In this document: piece by piece, positions 1 to 11,777 of the stretch
How the letters are laid out: every line of letters starts with the position of its first letter
How positions within the stretch are numbered: position 1 is the stretch's first letter
Source: Nereocystis luetkeana
Taxonomy: Eukaryota; Sar; Phaeophyceae; Laminariales; Laminariaceae
Reading direction: 5' to 3'
DNA: 64,000 nt
Assembly (NCBI GenBank): GCA_031213475.1
Contig: JARUPZ010000009.1
Location: forward strand, 1,714,001 to 1,778,000
Notes under the pieces: generated by a model
The model's database searches: none
The model's input: only the letters and a program-made list of their open reading frames with translations
What the model was told of the DNA's origin: nothing
Position numbers and translations under genes: made by a program

Positions 1-569
1 GGCTAGGGTCATGGATTGATTGGGGTGGTATCTTTTCTGTTTTTGTTATTTTTGTTGTAAGCGCAAGCACGCATCGCCCCCCCCCACATGAGCTCACTCT
101 ACATCTGCTCATCATCATCAGCTTCCAGCTGAGCAATCAATCAACACTGGCCAGGAGTCGCCAACAACATCTCTTTATCTTACAAGAGAAGCTTACACAT
201 ACAAGTTTGCTTAACGGCAGCTTAAGCGTTTGCCCTCTCCAGATTGTGTCTTATCGGCCATCGATAAGCGGATCTGAGCGTATACCAGCCACGAGCTGAC
301 ACACGCTACGCGTATACCAGCTTCGAGCTGACACACGCAAACCACATTGTTTAAAAGTCCGATGTCTGTTGCGCAGCGCAACAGGCGACGCAAGGCGTGT
401 TGCGCGCCAATTTGCGATAAATAAACGCGCGAATTAATGCCCGAAAACGGCATCAAATTGACCCTTTCAGGACCGCAGCCCTGTTTGGGGGACAGACAGT
501 GCCTCCCGAACCTCGAAAAGGTGTGTATCGAGATCACCAGAACCTGATTTTCTTTTGTTCTAAATACTA
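1..569. other. Intergenic, no gene seen
   Basis: No convincing coding sequence. The stretch holds small GC-rich palindromes of the form GTTGCGCNGCGCAAC, for example near 366-383, a motif that recurs near 1243-1322 on the other side of the large palindrome. At 464-494 there is half of the AGGACTGCAGTCC hairpin family found intact at four other sites. Confidence 0.5.
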
Positions 570-1084
570 AGGCCCCTTCTTATGCAGTCGGATTTGCAGT
601 CTGTTGGAAATGGTGCTGTCGGCACGTTCACACGAGTTTTTGCCCCGAAAATGTGCGAAGTAAGTTGCTGTTTCTTGGCTCAGAATGAACTTTTCTCCAA
701 GACCTATCTAGAAGACCTATCTAGAGCTGTTTCCCGCTTCTCGAGGTGCTCAGTTGCACGAAATCACCTCCGGTACTTATCCTACTGGGTCAAATACGAT
801 TAAAAACCCCGATAGGATCGGAAAAAACGTTTTTTCCGATCCGATCCCTGATCGTAATCGTATTTGACCCAGTTGGATCGGAAAAGTACCGAAGGTGATT
901 ATGTGCAACTACTGGGCACCTGGAGAAGCGGGAAACAGCTCTAGATAGGTCTTGGAGAATAGCCCAAGTCATTCTGAGGCGAGAAACAGCAGTTTCACAC
1001 ATTTTCGGGGCAAAAGCTCGTGCGAACGTGCTGATAGCACCATTTCCAACTGACTGCAAATCCGACTGCATAAGAAGTGGCCTA
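570..1084. repeat. 514-bp near-perfect palindrome (foldback)
   Basis: The left arm (570-828) and right arm (829-1084) are reverse complements with scattered mismatches and almost no spacer. The centre is the perfect 24-nt palindrome at 817-840. Both arms begin from the outside with the same GGCC..CTTCTTATGCAG sequence. The open frames here read the same peptide out of each arm on opposite strands, so they are by-products of the palindrome and not genes. Confidence 0.9.
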
Positions 1085-2050
1085 AACGGTACAGTTAATG
1101 GGAAAAGGCCCTGAAAAACACAATTCGCCTGCGGCGAATTCAAAAAGAGGGTTAATTCTTTCTTCGCCGAAGACGGATTTGAAAAACAGTACGCGTAGTG
1201 TTTGTTTTTTTTTGTTCGCCGAATACGCGCCCAAAATCGCGGGTTGCGCTGCGCGCAACCAGGCCCTCCGCGGCTATTGCGAAAAATGGCTATTTTGGCC
1301 AAAATGTTGCGCCAGCGCAACAGCTAATTACATCCCTGGTACATAAAGCAGCTGTATATATGAACGAGTACTCGACACACAACCAACAAAACCCACGCCG
1401 TTGTCAGTAACTGAGTTGTCGTTCACGCCTCACGCCTTACCCGCTCACATACATGTGGCATGCATTCATCGCACCGTACCAAGTATACTGTTGTAGTGTG
1501 GTTATCATGCCTGCACACCTATCGTGATATATATGTGTGATCTGGGTATTATTGTACCTGGTAGAATGTTTCGGCCCTGACGAATTACTGCTGTATCCCA
1601 ACATACATGTATGTATGTGTCTTTTTATGAACAGCTCTCGCATCGCCCGTGGTGTTCTGCGTAGGTATTGCACCCCAAGAGGCATTATTAACAGCAGCAC
1701 CAGACCTGTGACCTGTGATCAAGTGGCCCTTCTTCCGTGTACCAGCAGTGTGTCGCAGCGGACATGAAGGATAAGAGAAGTACTCAATATGTTGCTGCCC
1801 TTGCCTTCGTGCGGCTGATGACTCAGACACGCGGAACATTAGGCCTCGCACCTTGACGAGGATACAAGCGTAGGTCAGCGCAACGGCAGGAGTCAGGGAA
1901 AAATTCCCTTCGTTGGCGTCCGGGAGTACCCCTTGTAATATTTATATCGATGCTATGCTATGTAAACGCAAGGGCTGCCTCACCAAGTTGTACCTGTACC
2001 ACGAAAAGAAGGCCAGCAGGGAGTGACAGTGGAGGTTCCCCAGGTACCCA
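1085..2050. other. Intergenic, no gene seen
   Basis: Contains short palindromes (an ATTCGCC/GGCGAAT pair near 1123-1140 and GTTGCGC-type repeats near 1243-1322). The rest is unremarkable, and no open frame looks protein-like. Confidence 0.4.
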
Positions 2051-2274
2051 ATGCATCACAGACAGAGGACCTTGGGCCAGGTACCAGAACCTGTAACGCA
2101 TCTCCGACGCACACCCTTCGACCGATACTGCACGTCGCCCGAAGCCATGGAGGCACTACTTGGTGAAATTGAAGTGACGGGTCGAGTGCTGGACATGTGC
2201 GGCGGACCAGGCGACGCTGTGGCTGTGATACTTGGATCCACCTGCACCGTCGTGACGAACGATGTCAGCGACAG
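2051..2274 (+). CDS. Methyltransferase-like exon or fragment
   Basis: About 74 residues resemble the start of a Rossmann-type S-adenosylmethionine-dependent methyltransferase. Residues 21-37 ([17 protein letters not shown]) look like the Y-x-T-P segment (motif X) of DNA amino-methyltransferases. Residues 46-58 ([13 protein letters not shown]) fit motif I, the glycine-rich SAM-binding loop. TVVTNDV at 66-72 fits the acidic end of motif II. The catalytic motif (DPPY/NPPF type) is not present downstream in any frame. The frame stops just after a strong donor, CAG|GTAAGG, at 2275, so this may be one exon of a longer gene whose next exon I cannot find, or a truncated copy. Similar modules occur inside some stramenopile retroelements, which is my preferred reading given the surroundings. 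The first ATG is at 2051; the real 5' end could be an acceptor inside the frame. Confidence 0.5.
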
Positions 2275-5200
2275 GTAAGGTATTTTTTTACAGTTAGTTA
2301 CAGTAGCTGCCGCTCGTCTTTTTTTTGTCGGGGCGTTGGGGGCGTCCTACTACTGCCACACCACGCGAAGGAGCCGGGTCGGGCGTTTGATACTTCAGCT
2401 CGTGTGATATGCATGGGTGTATGTTGTCTTTTACCGTATAAAGCAGCAATACTACTCGCAATGCAATGGTCGCGTATAAGACAAGCGTTAAGGGGGCGCT
2501 AGCACCCTTAGGAATGCGTCGTCGAGTACCCGCGCGTAGGTGTTTCGACAACATAATATACATATGACTTGGAATGAGAGCGAGGGGTTTGCAACCAACA
2601 TCCGTGCTTCGTAGTTGTGAATGGTTGACGCAGACATCATCAGACGAGAATCCTGAGATTTTTTGCTCTTTTTCTAAGATTTTTTAGGTCCAAAAACTTT
2701 CTACCCATCATGGAAACCTAGTTTTACGCCCAGCAGGATCTTCCACGACGACTCCCTAACGGAAATATCATCCGCCTGGAGAACAGCAATCTTCTGGGAA
2801 AGGACATTTTTTCACCGATGATGTAGCCATTGTGCTGTGCTCCCTCCTTGCTGCATGAAACGTTTCTGGAGCTTTTTGTGCTGCTCGCTCGCAACTTCGA
2901 ATACATACAGCGCACCTTCGAATACAGGAAAACACCTCGTGAATCGTTTCTCGCTGCCTACGACTGACTGCCGTCTGGCGCACCTGACGTCCTCACACAC
3001 CCCATCAGGAGGATCCCTCAATTTCGCGGGCTGTAGTTCCCTGTGAGGAGCTGTAGCTGTCTGCAAGTGAAGTGCAACCGTTCATTTTTTATTTTATTTT
3101 ATTTTTTCTCATTTTGTGCACCCCAAATATCGGCCAATTTCAGCCATTCATTGCAGCACCGTTTACTCGAGGTGAAGGCCTCGTGAAACGGAGGTGCCGA
3201 CTTTTAGATCTATTGGGCTTCCTTAACTGTAGGAAGGCGTTTTTTGTGCGGGATACAGCTTTTGGGCCGTGAATTGCTGCGGGAGGGCTGCGGATATACC
3301 CTCACATTCCCTGCGCGGTACTGCTGCGCGCGGCGGGAGATCCATACGCACGCACGCACCCATGGCGGAAGAGGCCATCTCTCTCGATACCAGCGTTACC
3401 AACCAAAACAACGCATTGAACGGTGGCATATTTGTTTTTTTAGAGGGGCTGGGCAAGGAAAGCGAGAGCAGTACGCTAGATAGAGCTGGCGCCCAACGAA
3501 TCGTCTGAGAGTTAATGCCGTAAAGTAGTTGTTGTGGGTCCATCGAGCAGATTCCTCACTTACTTAATATGATATGTATGTATGTCTGTGTTTTTTTGCG
3601 AAAAACGCTTCGTCTTTCTTAGTATGATATTATTGAATGATACCAGGCACAAACATGGTTTAGGACTCGTCGTCGTCATCGCGGCGCGCGTTTCGCGCAA
3701 GGTTAGGAGAGGCATTAATAAAATATCAACATCACGGAGGGGCTCAAGACCTCTTCTTTTGGGGATAATTTATGCACCGCTCGCTTAGGTGATGAGTTCG
3801 CTGATATATATGCTCGTAGCCCCGTCAGGTGATAGTGCGACTGAAACGTTTGCTGTCACGGGTCCCTCTAGTCCGGGGTGGGACTACCTGGTAAATTTAA
3901 TTGCACTTCTCATTTTTTTTTCTTTTTTCGTGTGTAATAAGCTGAACCTTTTTAGTTTTATCGTGTTGAAGCGTACGTGAATCTAGGTCATATTCATTGC
4001 GTGTTTTTGGCGTCAAATGAAGCCAGATAGCGTAATTTTCGCCTCCAGCGGGTCCCCGTGCCGGGGGGGGCTTTTATTTGCTCGCTTCGCTCGCCTGACT
4101 TTAGTAGACAAGTCGGCTGGCCACTAGTTATTAGTCGTGTTGCTACCGACTCTAAGCCCTAGTAATATTCGTTTGGGTTCCACTGAACCACTGTGGTTTA
4201 GTTCGCGTTATTTGCATACCTCACGTACGTACTATATGTATGCCCACTGCAAGAGCTACTACATCCGTTCCGATCTACTAATTATTCCGTACGCACTAGA
4301 CACATATGATCTGGCTTCGCTGCGCTCTCCACGAGAAATGATGCACTTTAACGGTACTTGATCGACGTCGGCGTGGGATCGTCATGAACTTTTGTTTTTT
4401 GTGTTGTGGGTTTTTTAGTATACAACACTGGGCCCTATTCACTCTTTATAACCTAGAACAGTAGCATATATATATCACACACACTCGATATAGACTGACA
4501 ACGTCTACCGTAAAACCTACTATACGTTTCAACCCCCAGGGAGGGCGGGCGGGTTCTTCTTTCAACCCGCCGACGTCCTCCTGCCGAACCAGTGGAGTAC
4601 TACAGCAAGCTGCGGTAGATAGATGGTTTTCTCCCTCACTGTTTCAACCATTCCCAGCCTCTGTCCTCCCCGCTCAACCAACTGCACCCGTCGAATTTTA
4701 TATTTTGAGCTTGATTTTGAGCTTTGAGTTTCGATTCTGGGAGTTCGAAGTTATCCATGATGAATGTTTGTACGCGGTGCTGGCATCGGTCGGTATGCCA
4801 GTGGTTGGTATTGTCGCCGAAGTTCAAGATTGCACAACATCGGTGGCGCGTGAAGTCATTTTTCACTTTGGCCAATAGACGGCAGAGTGGTGCCTTTAGC
4901 GTTAGCCTCCGAGGCGTTTTTTTGGGTTGAAGAATGCATCAGAATCAAACACGCTGCGGTCAGAACTCCGGCTGGTTCGTGCTCACCGGAGAGCGACGGT
5001 AACTTGTCAGGGGTTCATCACAGCAGATTGTGTTTCTCTCTGAGATTGATTCGATGTTGACATATATATACCCGGAAACGCATCCCAGCTTAGACCAGGA
5101 ACACGAGCTTCGGACCTCATGAATAAGCTCAACATCAAGATGTGAAAGCAGTCTAGTGAAGGCAAGAGGGAAGGCGGGTTCCCTTCCAGCACAAGCACCT

Positions 5201-5311
5201 GATTCAGAAGGCGCCGCTGCCGGGGGCGATGGGGCGACAGGTGGACAGGGTTCCCCCGCCCGGGGCGACAAGGCGACAGATGGACTGGGTGCCGCTACCC
5301 GGGGCAAAGGG
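2275..5311. other. Intergenic, no supported gene
   Basis: Several overlapping frames of 60-110 codons exist on both strands but none shows domain-like composition or consistent splice borders. A T-rich segment lies at 3085-3115. The minus-strand frame at 4636-4875 is the most protein-like but matches nothing I know. The text around 2690-2715 resembles 44628-44655, so a weak dispersed repeat is likely. Confidence 0.35.
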
Positions 5312-7056
5312 GCAAGGGCGGAGCAATCCAGCGGAGTTGGCGCAAGTTCCCCAGACACCGAAGGGGAAGCGCCGCCGCATCGGATGCATGCCAATTTGTT
5401 GACCTTCGCCTTGTTTGGGCCGCTCAGCCGTCAAAACGACACCGACGTGTCCCTCTCACCATCAGGCGGTCCTACCCGCACGACGTCGCCTGCTTCACGG
5501 AAAACCGTGGAGGCGACGAGTAGATCAGAGTTACGGTTCCAGGCATCGAAGACTCGGGGTGCATGAAACTGCTCGTACCAGCCAACGCCAAGCTCAGCCG
5601 GCGCGATATTGAGCAGGCTCGGCAGGCAGCAGTGGAGATCGAACGTGATGGCGATAGCGAGCGCAAGGTGACGGACACCTAGAGAGAGGGCATTGCGCTA
5701 ACAAGGAGACCATTTCGGGAGTCCCTCAAGAGGAAGGCGAGACGGAAGTAACACAGCGACATGATCCGCTCGACTCGGAACGGGGATACCCACAAGGAAA
5801 GAGTACACGATCGCAACTTCAAGCGCCCTAAGAAGGGACTGGCACTCGCGACAGACAACGGAGACGAAGAAGAACGCTCTGAAATCAAGCTGAAGGAGGT
5901 CTTGAAGACGGACGTGGGTGTTGAGGAGGCACCAGATCCCTTCGTCGAAGGCAACGAGACGGCTCTTTCAGTGAACACAGCCCCGACGACGACAGCGACG
6001 CCATATCCCACACTCATGTCTTCCAGACCTTCCCCAATCGGAACTGTAGGCGCACCGAACGCCCAGGTAGCCGAGAGCACAAGCGAAACGGCTACTGCCA
6101 CAACCTCGTGGGAAGGCATGGCTGGGTCGGCGGTTCCAGGGTATTCGTCACCGCCGAGGGTTGGGGATTATACTTCGGGGGGGGCGCGCGGCTTGGTCGG
6201 CGAGGAATACCCTGGAACCGCCGACCCAGCCATGCATTTCCACGACGTTGTGGCAGTAGCCGTTCCGCTGGTGCTCTCGGCTATCTCAGCGTTTGGTGCG
6301 CTCACAGTTCCGAGCGAGGGAGGTCTGGCAGTCATGAGTTTGGGACCTGGCGTCGCCGCCGCCGTTGGGGCTGTGTTCGCTGAAAGAGCCGTCTCGTTGC
6401 TTTCGACAAAGGGGCCAGGTACCTCCTCAACAGCCACGTCCGTCTTTAGGGCCTCCTTCAGCTTTACGTAGACCTCAGCTCGTTCTTCTTCGTCATTGTT
6501 GTCTGTCGCGAGTGCCAATCGCGCCTTGAGGCGCTTAATTTTACGATCGTGTGCCTTTTCTTGCTGGGTATTCCCGTGCCGAATCGAGCGGACGAGGTCG
6601 CTGTGTTCTTTCCGTCTCGCCTTCCTCTTGAGGGACTCCCGCCATTCCCTCATTGCAAGCGCCATTTCCTCTCTCTGGATTTCTGCCATTTTTTCGCTTG
6701 CTATCACTGTCATGCTCGATCTCTACTGTCGCCTGCTGAGCCCTCTTGATATCGTAGCGCGCCTGCTCAGCTTGACGTTGGCCGGTGCGAGCAGTTTCAT
6801 GCACCTCGAGCCTTCGATGCATGGAACAGATGACTCTGATCCGCTCGTGGCCTCCTCGGTTTCCAGTGACCCAGCGACAGGCGACGTCTTGCGGGTAGGG
6901 CCGTCTGACGGTGAGAGCGGCAGGCCGGCGTCGTTTTGGTGGCTAAGCGGCCCGAACACGGCGAAGTTCGACAAATTGACGTGCATCCGATGCGGCGGCG
7001 CTCCCCTTCGGTGTCTGGGGAACTTCCGCCAACTCCGCTGGATTGGTCCGCCCTCG
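5312..7056. repeat. 1.75-kb inverted repeat of a gag-like sequence
   Basis: The left arm (about 5312-6146) and right arm (about 6204-7056) are diverged reverse complements around a 57-bp spacer. The innermost 31 bp (6116-6146 against 6204-6234) are almost identical. The arms encode the same protein on opposite strands: a low-complexity head with SSGVG.SSPDTEG, then a basic and charged helical stretch, then a Ser/Thr/Pro/Ala tail. This is best read as two copies of one retroelement coding segment inserted or rearranged head to head. Confidence 0.85.
6168..6713 (-). pseudogene. Gag-like fragment, right arm of inverted repeat
   Basis: A 181-codon open frame on the minus strand. Residues about 1-95 are rich in Lys, Arg and Glu and predicted helical or coiled coil (for example REWRESLKRKARRKEHSDL). 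Residues about 95-181 are rich in Ala, Thr, Ser and Pro. The mirror copy on the plus strand (5761-6150) has the same order but weaker continuity: its upstream part is in another frame. Upstream on this arm the homologous sequence (6723-7056) is out of frame, so the element is broken. I recognise no zinc knuckle. The gag-like label is inferred from composition and repeat context. Confidence 0.4.
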
Positions 7057-8599
7057 CAGTATGTCGAACCACGACTTGACCGACAAATTGTACGTGGATA
7101 TCGCAGCTATCCTACTTACCCGGCCGGCGATAACCTTGGGCGAGAGACGACGGAGTGACCAATGCCTGAGGATGGGATGAGACTAACCATGGCGAGAGTT
7201 GAGGTTGTTTCGACCGCACGTTGGCAAGGCCAAGGAGGGAGATCAGTACTCCTTTCTGATGACGTGCGTTCAGAGACGAGGAGTGTCGTGCGTATCGATA
7301 GGCCGACTGCAACTTTTCACACCTCGGACAGACCATCTAGAGCAGTAGATCATCTACAGCAGCAGTTCCTCATCTACCGTCGTGGTAGGTTTTGCAGGAG
7401 GATCTGCATTGCACAGACCCAATCCCGGGAAAATGTTTTCCTCCGTCCTGCTGTTATGGCTCAGGCCCAGCTATATGAGGTAGATTTTACAAGATCGGGA
7501 ATAGATCATCAACTGGGAATCGATGATCCGTCCGAGGTGCGCAAGGTTTGGTTTATGGTGGAGTCAAGCCCCACTGATCCGCGCCTGCAGATAACGTTGC
7601 AAGCCGTTTTGTCAAATTAAGATAAACTCCTTCAATGTCGTTCCCGCTGTGATCATAGGACGCTGCAGACACCGACGAAGGGAAGTATCGCGACGTGGTA
7701 GCAGAAATCAAGCCATGTTATGCTGGCACGGCCGTTGCGGAGAGTCGAATATTTTAAAATCGGAGTACATTTTCATATCGTGAACGGCTGCAGCACATCG
7801 CCAAACTCCATCACACCCCACACACCACCCTCCCACGCAACCCACACATCACACCACAAACACCCCTCCTGTCTGCCCCATCCGTACAATACCCGCAGCA
7901 GCAGTATACGTGGCGCCAGCTACGTCGTGGGTCATACAACTCCAACCCACCTCCGCGCCAAAGCTCGTCCCAGTACAGTCGAGGTGCGGCCGACTCATCT
8001 TCAACCTCGACTCAGCACCGAACCAAACGTACAAGAAACGAAGACCAGGACGAGCGCTCGCATGAGGACCCACGCATTCGACAGCTGTTTCGTCGATGGC
8101 ACCCGATCGTCGAAATGCTAAAACTCGCAGAGGTAAGGGCCGTCGCTCTAGTAGTGCTGTCGCCGTATGTAGCCGGCGTAAGTGCACTTTTTACCGAACG
8201 GTATACGCCTGCAGGTGTGAGACGCACACGAGACTCACACGCACGTCTTGATGAAAAATTCAAATGACTACCAGGTGCCACGGTACACAAGTATGTAGCA
8301 GTGATGTGATTGTGTTTATCGTGCTTTGTGTTTGACACTCACTATGTTGTGTCTGTCCTTTCTCTGTCCTCTTGATGTAGAGTGGTTCGTGACACATGTG
8401 CTTGGGGAATGGCCACAGGTATAAGCTAGAAACAGGGCTCGTTGGTACAGCAGTACAGCAGTAGTTCGGTGACGACCTTCTGGCGATACCAATGGCGAAG
8501 AATCGATCGCAAAAGTGCACGGTTCCACGAGACTCGCGAACTACGCCCTCGGATAATACAAAAATCTCAGCTCACTTTTGTACCCGGTGTGTGTGCGTG
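7057..8599. other. Intergenic with a dispersed repeat
   Basis: 7312-7510 is homologous to the reverse complement of 48310-48542 (shared TCGGACAGAYCATC, CAGTTCCTCATCTRCCG and ATCGGGAATAGATC blocks). This accounts for much of the 152-codon frame at 7162-7620, which I do not call. 7790-7870 is CA-rich low-complexity sequence. No gene seen. Confidence 0.45.
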
Positions 8600-8920
8600 T
8601 GTTTTTTTAATCATGACTTCACTTTCCAGCCCAACTCGTAGGAGGCTTCACCTTCAGCGATCTTCCGGACAAGCCATGGTCACAGGTGTCGTCCCTTCTC
8701 CCCCCCGGTACGTGCCTTTATTTTTGTCGCGCATAGGGTTCAGCATTCCCACCGCTCGTTTATATTCATCGAATGTAGCTAACTCGCGCTCTCGCGCTTC
8801 CCGCATCATTTTTTTATGCAAGAGAAAGCCCCTTACGAGCATGCACTCGGTGAGACTTGAACCCACGAAATTGATCTTGATAGGCACGCGGACCACCTAG
8901 ACACCGGGGTGCTAACGGAA
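8600..8920 (-). mobile_element. SINE family A copy
   Basis: A tRNA-derived short interspersed element in reverse orientation. On the minus strand it starts with a tRNA-like head (box A-like GGTG..TAGGTGGTCCGCG, box B-like GTGGGTTCAAGTCTCACCGAG), followed by a body with GATGAA..CGA, a GCGCGACAAAAATAAAGGCACGTACC core, and a tail ending GGCTGGAAAGTGAAGTCATGATT. Other copies lie at 9200-9445, 49405-49722, 53410-53732 and 56818-57152. Confidence 0.75.
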
Positions 8921-9199
8921 AATCATTGCCTTGCTTTTAACGAACTGGACTGAAGCATGTATGAGCTGGTGCCAGCGACACACACGACAAGGACTACAGA
9001 CGTCTTCTCATTGTTGACCTATTTACGATCATGCCAACATGTCCACCGTGTATAATACGTATTGGCCGATTTTTACGGCCTTATTCCCAGTGACGTAGTC
9101 ATTAGGTCTATTCCCATTTAGCCACTGGGCTCTCTGTCGCGGGAAATAATTAAATCCTCAAATCCCCTGCTTTTCAACACTATTTTATTTTTATTTTTA

Positions 9200-9445
9200 T
9201 TTCTTCAATCATGACTTCCACTTTCCAGCCTAACTCGTTGGAGGTTTTACCCTCAGCGATCTTCTGGACAAGCCGTGGTCACAGGTGTTGTCTCTTCTCC
9301 CCCCCGGTACGTGCCTTTCTTTTTTTGTCGCGCATAGGGTTCAACATTCCCACTGCTCGTCGATTTTCATCGAATGTAGCTATTATAACTCACGCTCTCG
9401 CGCTTTACGCTTGTCCTCTTTTTTACGGGGCTTTTCGCGGGTGAG
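9200..9445 (-). mobile_element. SINE family A copy, lacks tRNA-like head
   Basis: Matches the body, core and tail of the copy at 8600-8920 closely but stops before the tRNA-like head, where GACCCG repeats begin. This is the 5' truncation expected of target-primed reverse transcription. Confidence 0.7.
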
Positions 9446-9752
9446 GTCAAACCTCACGGGTCGGGTCGGGTAGGGTCAGGTCAGCTGATCCGACCCGACC
9501 CACGAAAATTTGAGGTATGTTGTCTTGACCCGACCCGACCCGCGAGATTTTGAAAGCCTCTTAACCCGACCCGACCCGACCCGACGCATGAGATTTGAAA
9601 ATCTCCTCACCCCACCCGACCCGATCCAACCCGCCACCTTCCGATTGACCCGTGAGACACGGGTTTCATGCGGGTCGAGTGGCCTTGACCCGCGAGACCA
9701 TTTATCTTGGCCCGAATGTTCGACCCGAGGATCTGGCCCGCGGGTCGGCACT
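9446..9752. repeat. GACCCG minisatellite, block 1
   Basis: Runs of CCCGACCCGACCCG separated by a spacer of the type CGAGATTTTGAAAGCCTCTTG. The periodic units keep several frames open (both strands at 9476-9809), so those frames are not evidence of genes. Confidence 0.75.
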
Positions 9753-9944
9753 TCAAAAACAAGTATTCCTCATTTTAGTACCCCGCAGCGATATATGACC
9801 TGGCTGTAGTGGGTATGAATAGATGTGGGCATGCGTACATGAATTTGGCGGTGTTCCAATGTTTGGATAGGGTACCAAAGGAGTATTCTTGAGTATTGGT
9901 ACGAGAGAAGCCTTTGGATAAGAGAGCTGGAAGTGATTCAAGTG

Positions 9945-10205
9945 TCGGATCCGCGAGCCGAATGCACGGGTCCGACCCGCGGGTCAGTAGAAAACTACTC
10001 GCGGGTCATGCTGACCCGACCCGCGAGTGACCCGCTTCTCAAGGGTCATGACCTGACCCGACCCGTGATCTTTTCATCACCTCTTGACCCGACCCGACCC
10101 GACCCGTTAGTTTTGAACAACTCTTGGCCCAACCTGACCCGGCCCACGATATTTGAAAGCCTCTTGAGCCAACGTGACCCGGCCCACGCAGATTGTATTG
10201 CTGCA
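9945..10205. repeat. GACCCG minisatellite, block 2
   Basis: Same unit as at 9446-9752, with the same TTTGAAAGCCTCTTG-type spacer. It lies directly upstream of the three-exon gene starting at 10356. Confidence 0.7.
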
Positions 10206-10355
10206 GTATCTGACCCTATCAGGGGCCCTGCACACCCGCCACGCCTGCGGGCGATTGCCAGTGGAACCGCTCATATGGCTGTGTTTTTTCTAGCACACTT
10301 CGCCAAGCCTAACATGCAGGCTACTTTGACCCTCGCCGATTCACCGGTACTAAAG

Positions 10356-10416
10356 ATGGCATCCCCAATAGCCGTGGACTCCTACGGGACCCCAAACGAC
10401 GAAGGCGACTCCCTCT
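10356..10416 (+). CDS. Unrecognised gene, exon 1
   Basis: The ATG has A at -3 and G at +4 and opens 20 codons plus one base, ending at the strong donor T|GTAAGT (10417). It encodes an acidic, Ser/Pro/Asp-rich N-terminus (MASPIAVDSYGTPNDEGDSL). The single trailing T joins the two leading bases of the exon at 10889 to make a Ser codon, so phases agree. The frame is open upstream to about 9933 through minisatellite sequence, so the ATG choice rests on context. An earlier in-frame start cannot be excluded. Confidence 0.45.
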
Positions 10417-10888
10417 GTAAGTCGTTGTACAGAGAAGGGGGAGGGCGGCGGGGGAGGAGTTTCGCCGGCGAGTACAATATTTGTCGATCGAGACATGCCC
10501 GTATGTGTACCGTAAACATATGAAAAACATTGAAGTCGCTCTGTCTGCAGGCCGCCACTTTTTCCGGTGTACTTTTCAGAGCCTGCTTTCATTCCGACCC
10601 TCTAACTTTGCGGTATTTGTCAATGGTCTGCAGGCAATATCCAATGCATTACAGAGTTTCGAATATCCGATAGCCTGCGTTGACATATCGTACTTTTTTC
10701 TCGTTTTTGTTCTCGGTGGTGCAGGGAATGACCCTTCGTCCATGTCGGTGCTTGTCATGTGGTTAGGAGCTACTACAAAATATCAAAGCTCCTGCCTTAC
10801 ACTTATCACTTACCAGGGTATTGCTTTGTCCCTGCCACCGCGCCCCCCCCCCCCCCCTCATCACACGACTTGTACCTGAAAATCGCAG

Positions 10889-11070
10889 CACGCCTCGCGA
10901 AGATGATGACCAGCATCAAACCAACGCTCCACGCGGACGTGCGGGAGGAAGTTGTGAAGCTGATGCTTGGAGTCCTTTACGAAGTCGCCGTCCGCAAGGT
11001 CCATTCCTACTCGAGCCGCCTGGATTCCCGCTACGTCTTCGACTCCATGAAGCTCGAGCTCCGCACGTTG
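10889..11070 (+). CDS. Unrecognised gene, exon 2
   Basis: Preceded by a C-rich tract and the acceptor ATCGCAG; ended by the donor TTG|GTATAC. The 60 full codons read as a helical, soluble segment with regular hydrophobic spacing (for example DVREEVVKLMLGVLYEVAVR), followed by a Ser/Tyr/Arg-rich stretch. The family is not recognised. The exon starts in phase 1 and ends in phase 0, matching its neighbours on both sides. The sequence is far more protein-like than the overlapping frames. Confidence 0.5.
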
Positions 11071-11777
11071 GTATACCAACCCTGACTTCTTTCAACGAAA
11101 ACTGATTGCTGTATTTGAGTAGTATCGGAATGCGTCAGTGGCATACACTACTGTCTCCATCGCGCATTCCTCCCGCTCCAATCGTCTATTGCGTACCAGG
11201 TATTACACAGTATATATAGTTGCGTTCGGAACCCAGTCTCGACGCTCTCCCCCACGCCGAGTGGCTCAAAGCCATCCGATTCGCTACTGCCTGTCTGCTC
11301 TTAGCTTGCTCGTAGTGTCTTGGTCTGTCTTCACCTTGCTTTGCTTCACGCACAATACTAAGTTACAGTAGTTGTCCATGGCATCTCTCACCCTCCCACC
11401 TGAGTTCCTGCCTTTCGTTCCTGTCCCTTCCTTTCTTTTTTTTTTGGTTTTTATTTCGTCTCTTTTCGATTTCTTCTATATGACGTAATATTCCTCCGTC
11501 TCGAGGTGTCTGAAGGGCTGACCTGTGTGTGGTTCGATTTTGTAGTTAGAACCCTCCACATCGCTTCGCCAAGGCATCCCTTGCCGTGTTCGCGACATGG
11601 GTATCGTAGTTGGTGACCACACAGAGCTTGCGCTCTCTAGGATGAGCCATACGGCCGAAGGACAGGAATCGCAACATGCCTTGTATTGCTTGCGTATATA
11701 TGAAACACACAGTCGCTTCTCGGAACTACCCTGACTGCCGTATGCCGTTTTACCCGCCGTTTGTAATTAAGCCGCAG

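Noticed and set aside
582..1320. Open frames on both strands in the first palindrome
   Set aside because: The same peptide appears from both arms because the DNA is a palindrome; no independent coding support.
7162..7620. 152-codon plus-strand frame
   Set aside because: Largely made of a dispersed repeat that is also found inverted at 48310-48542.
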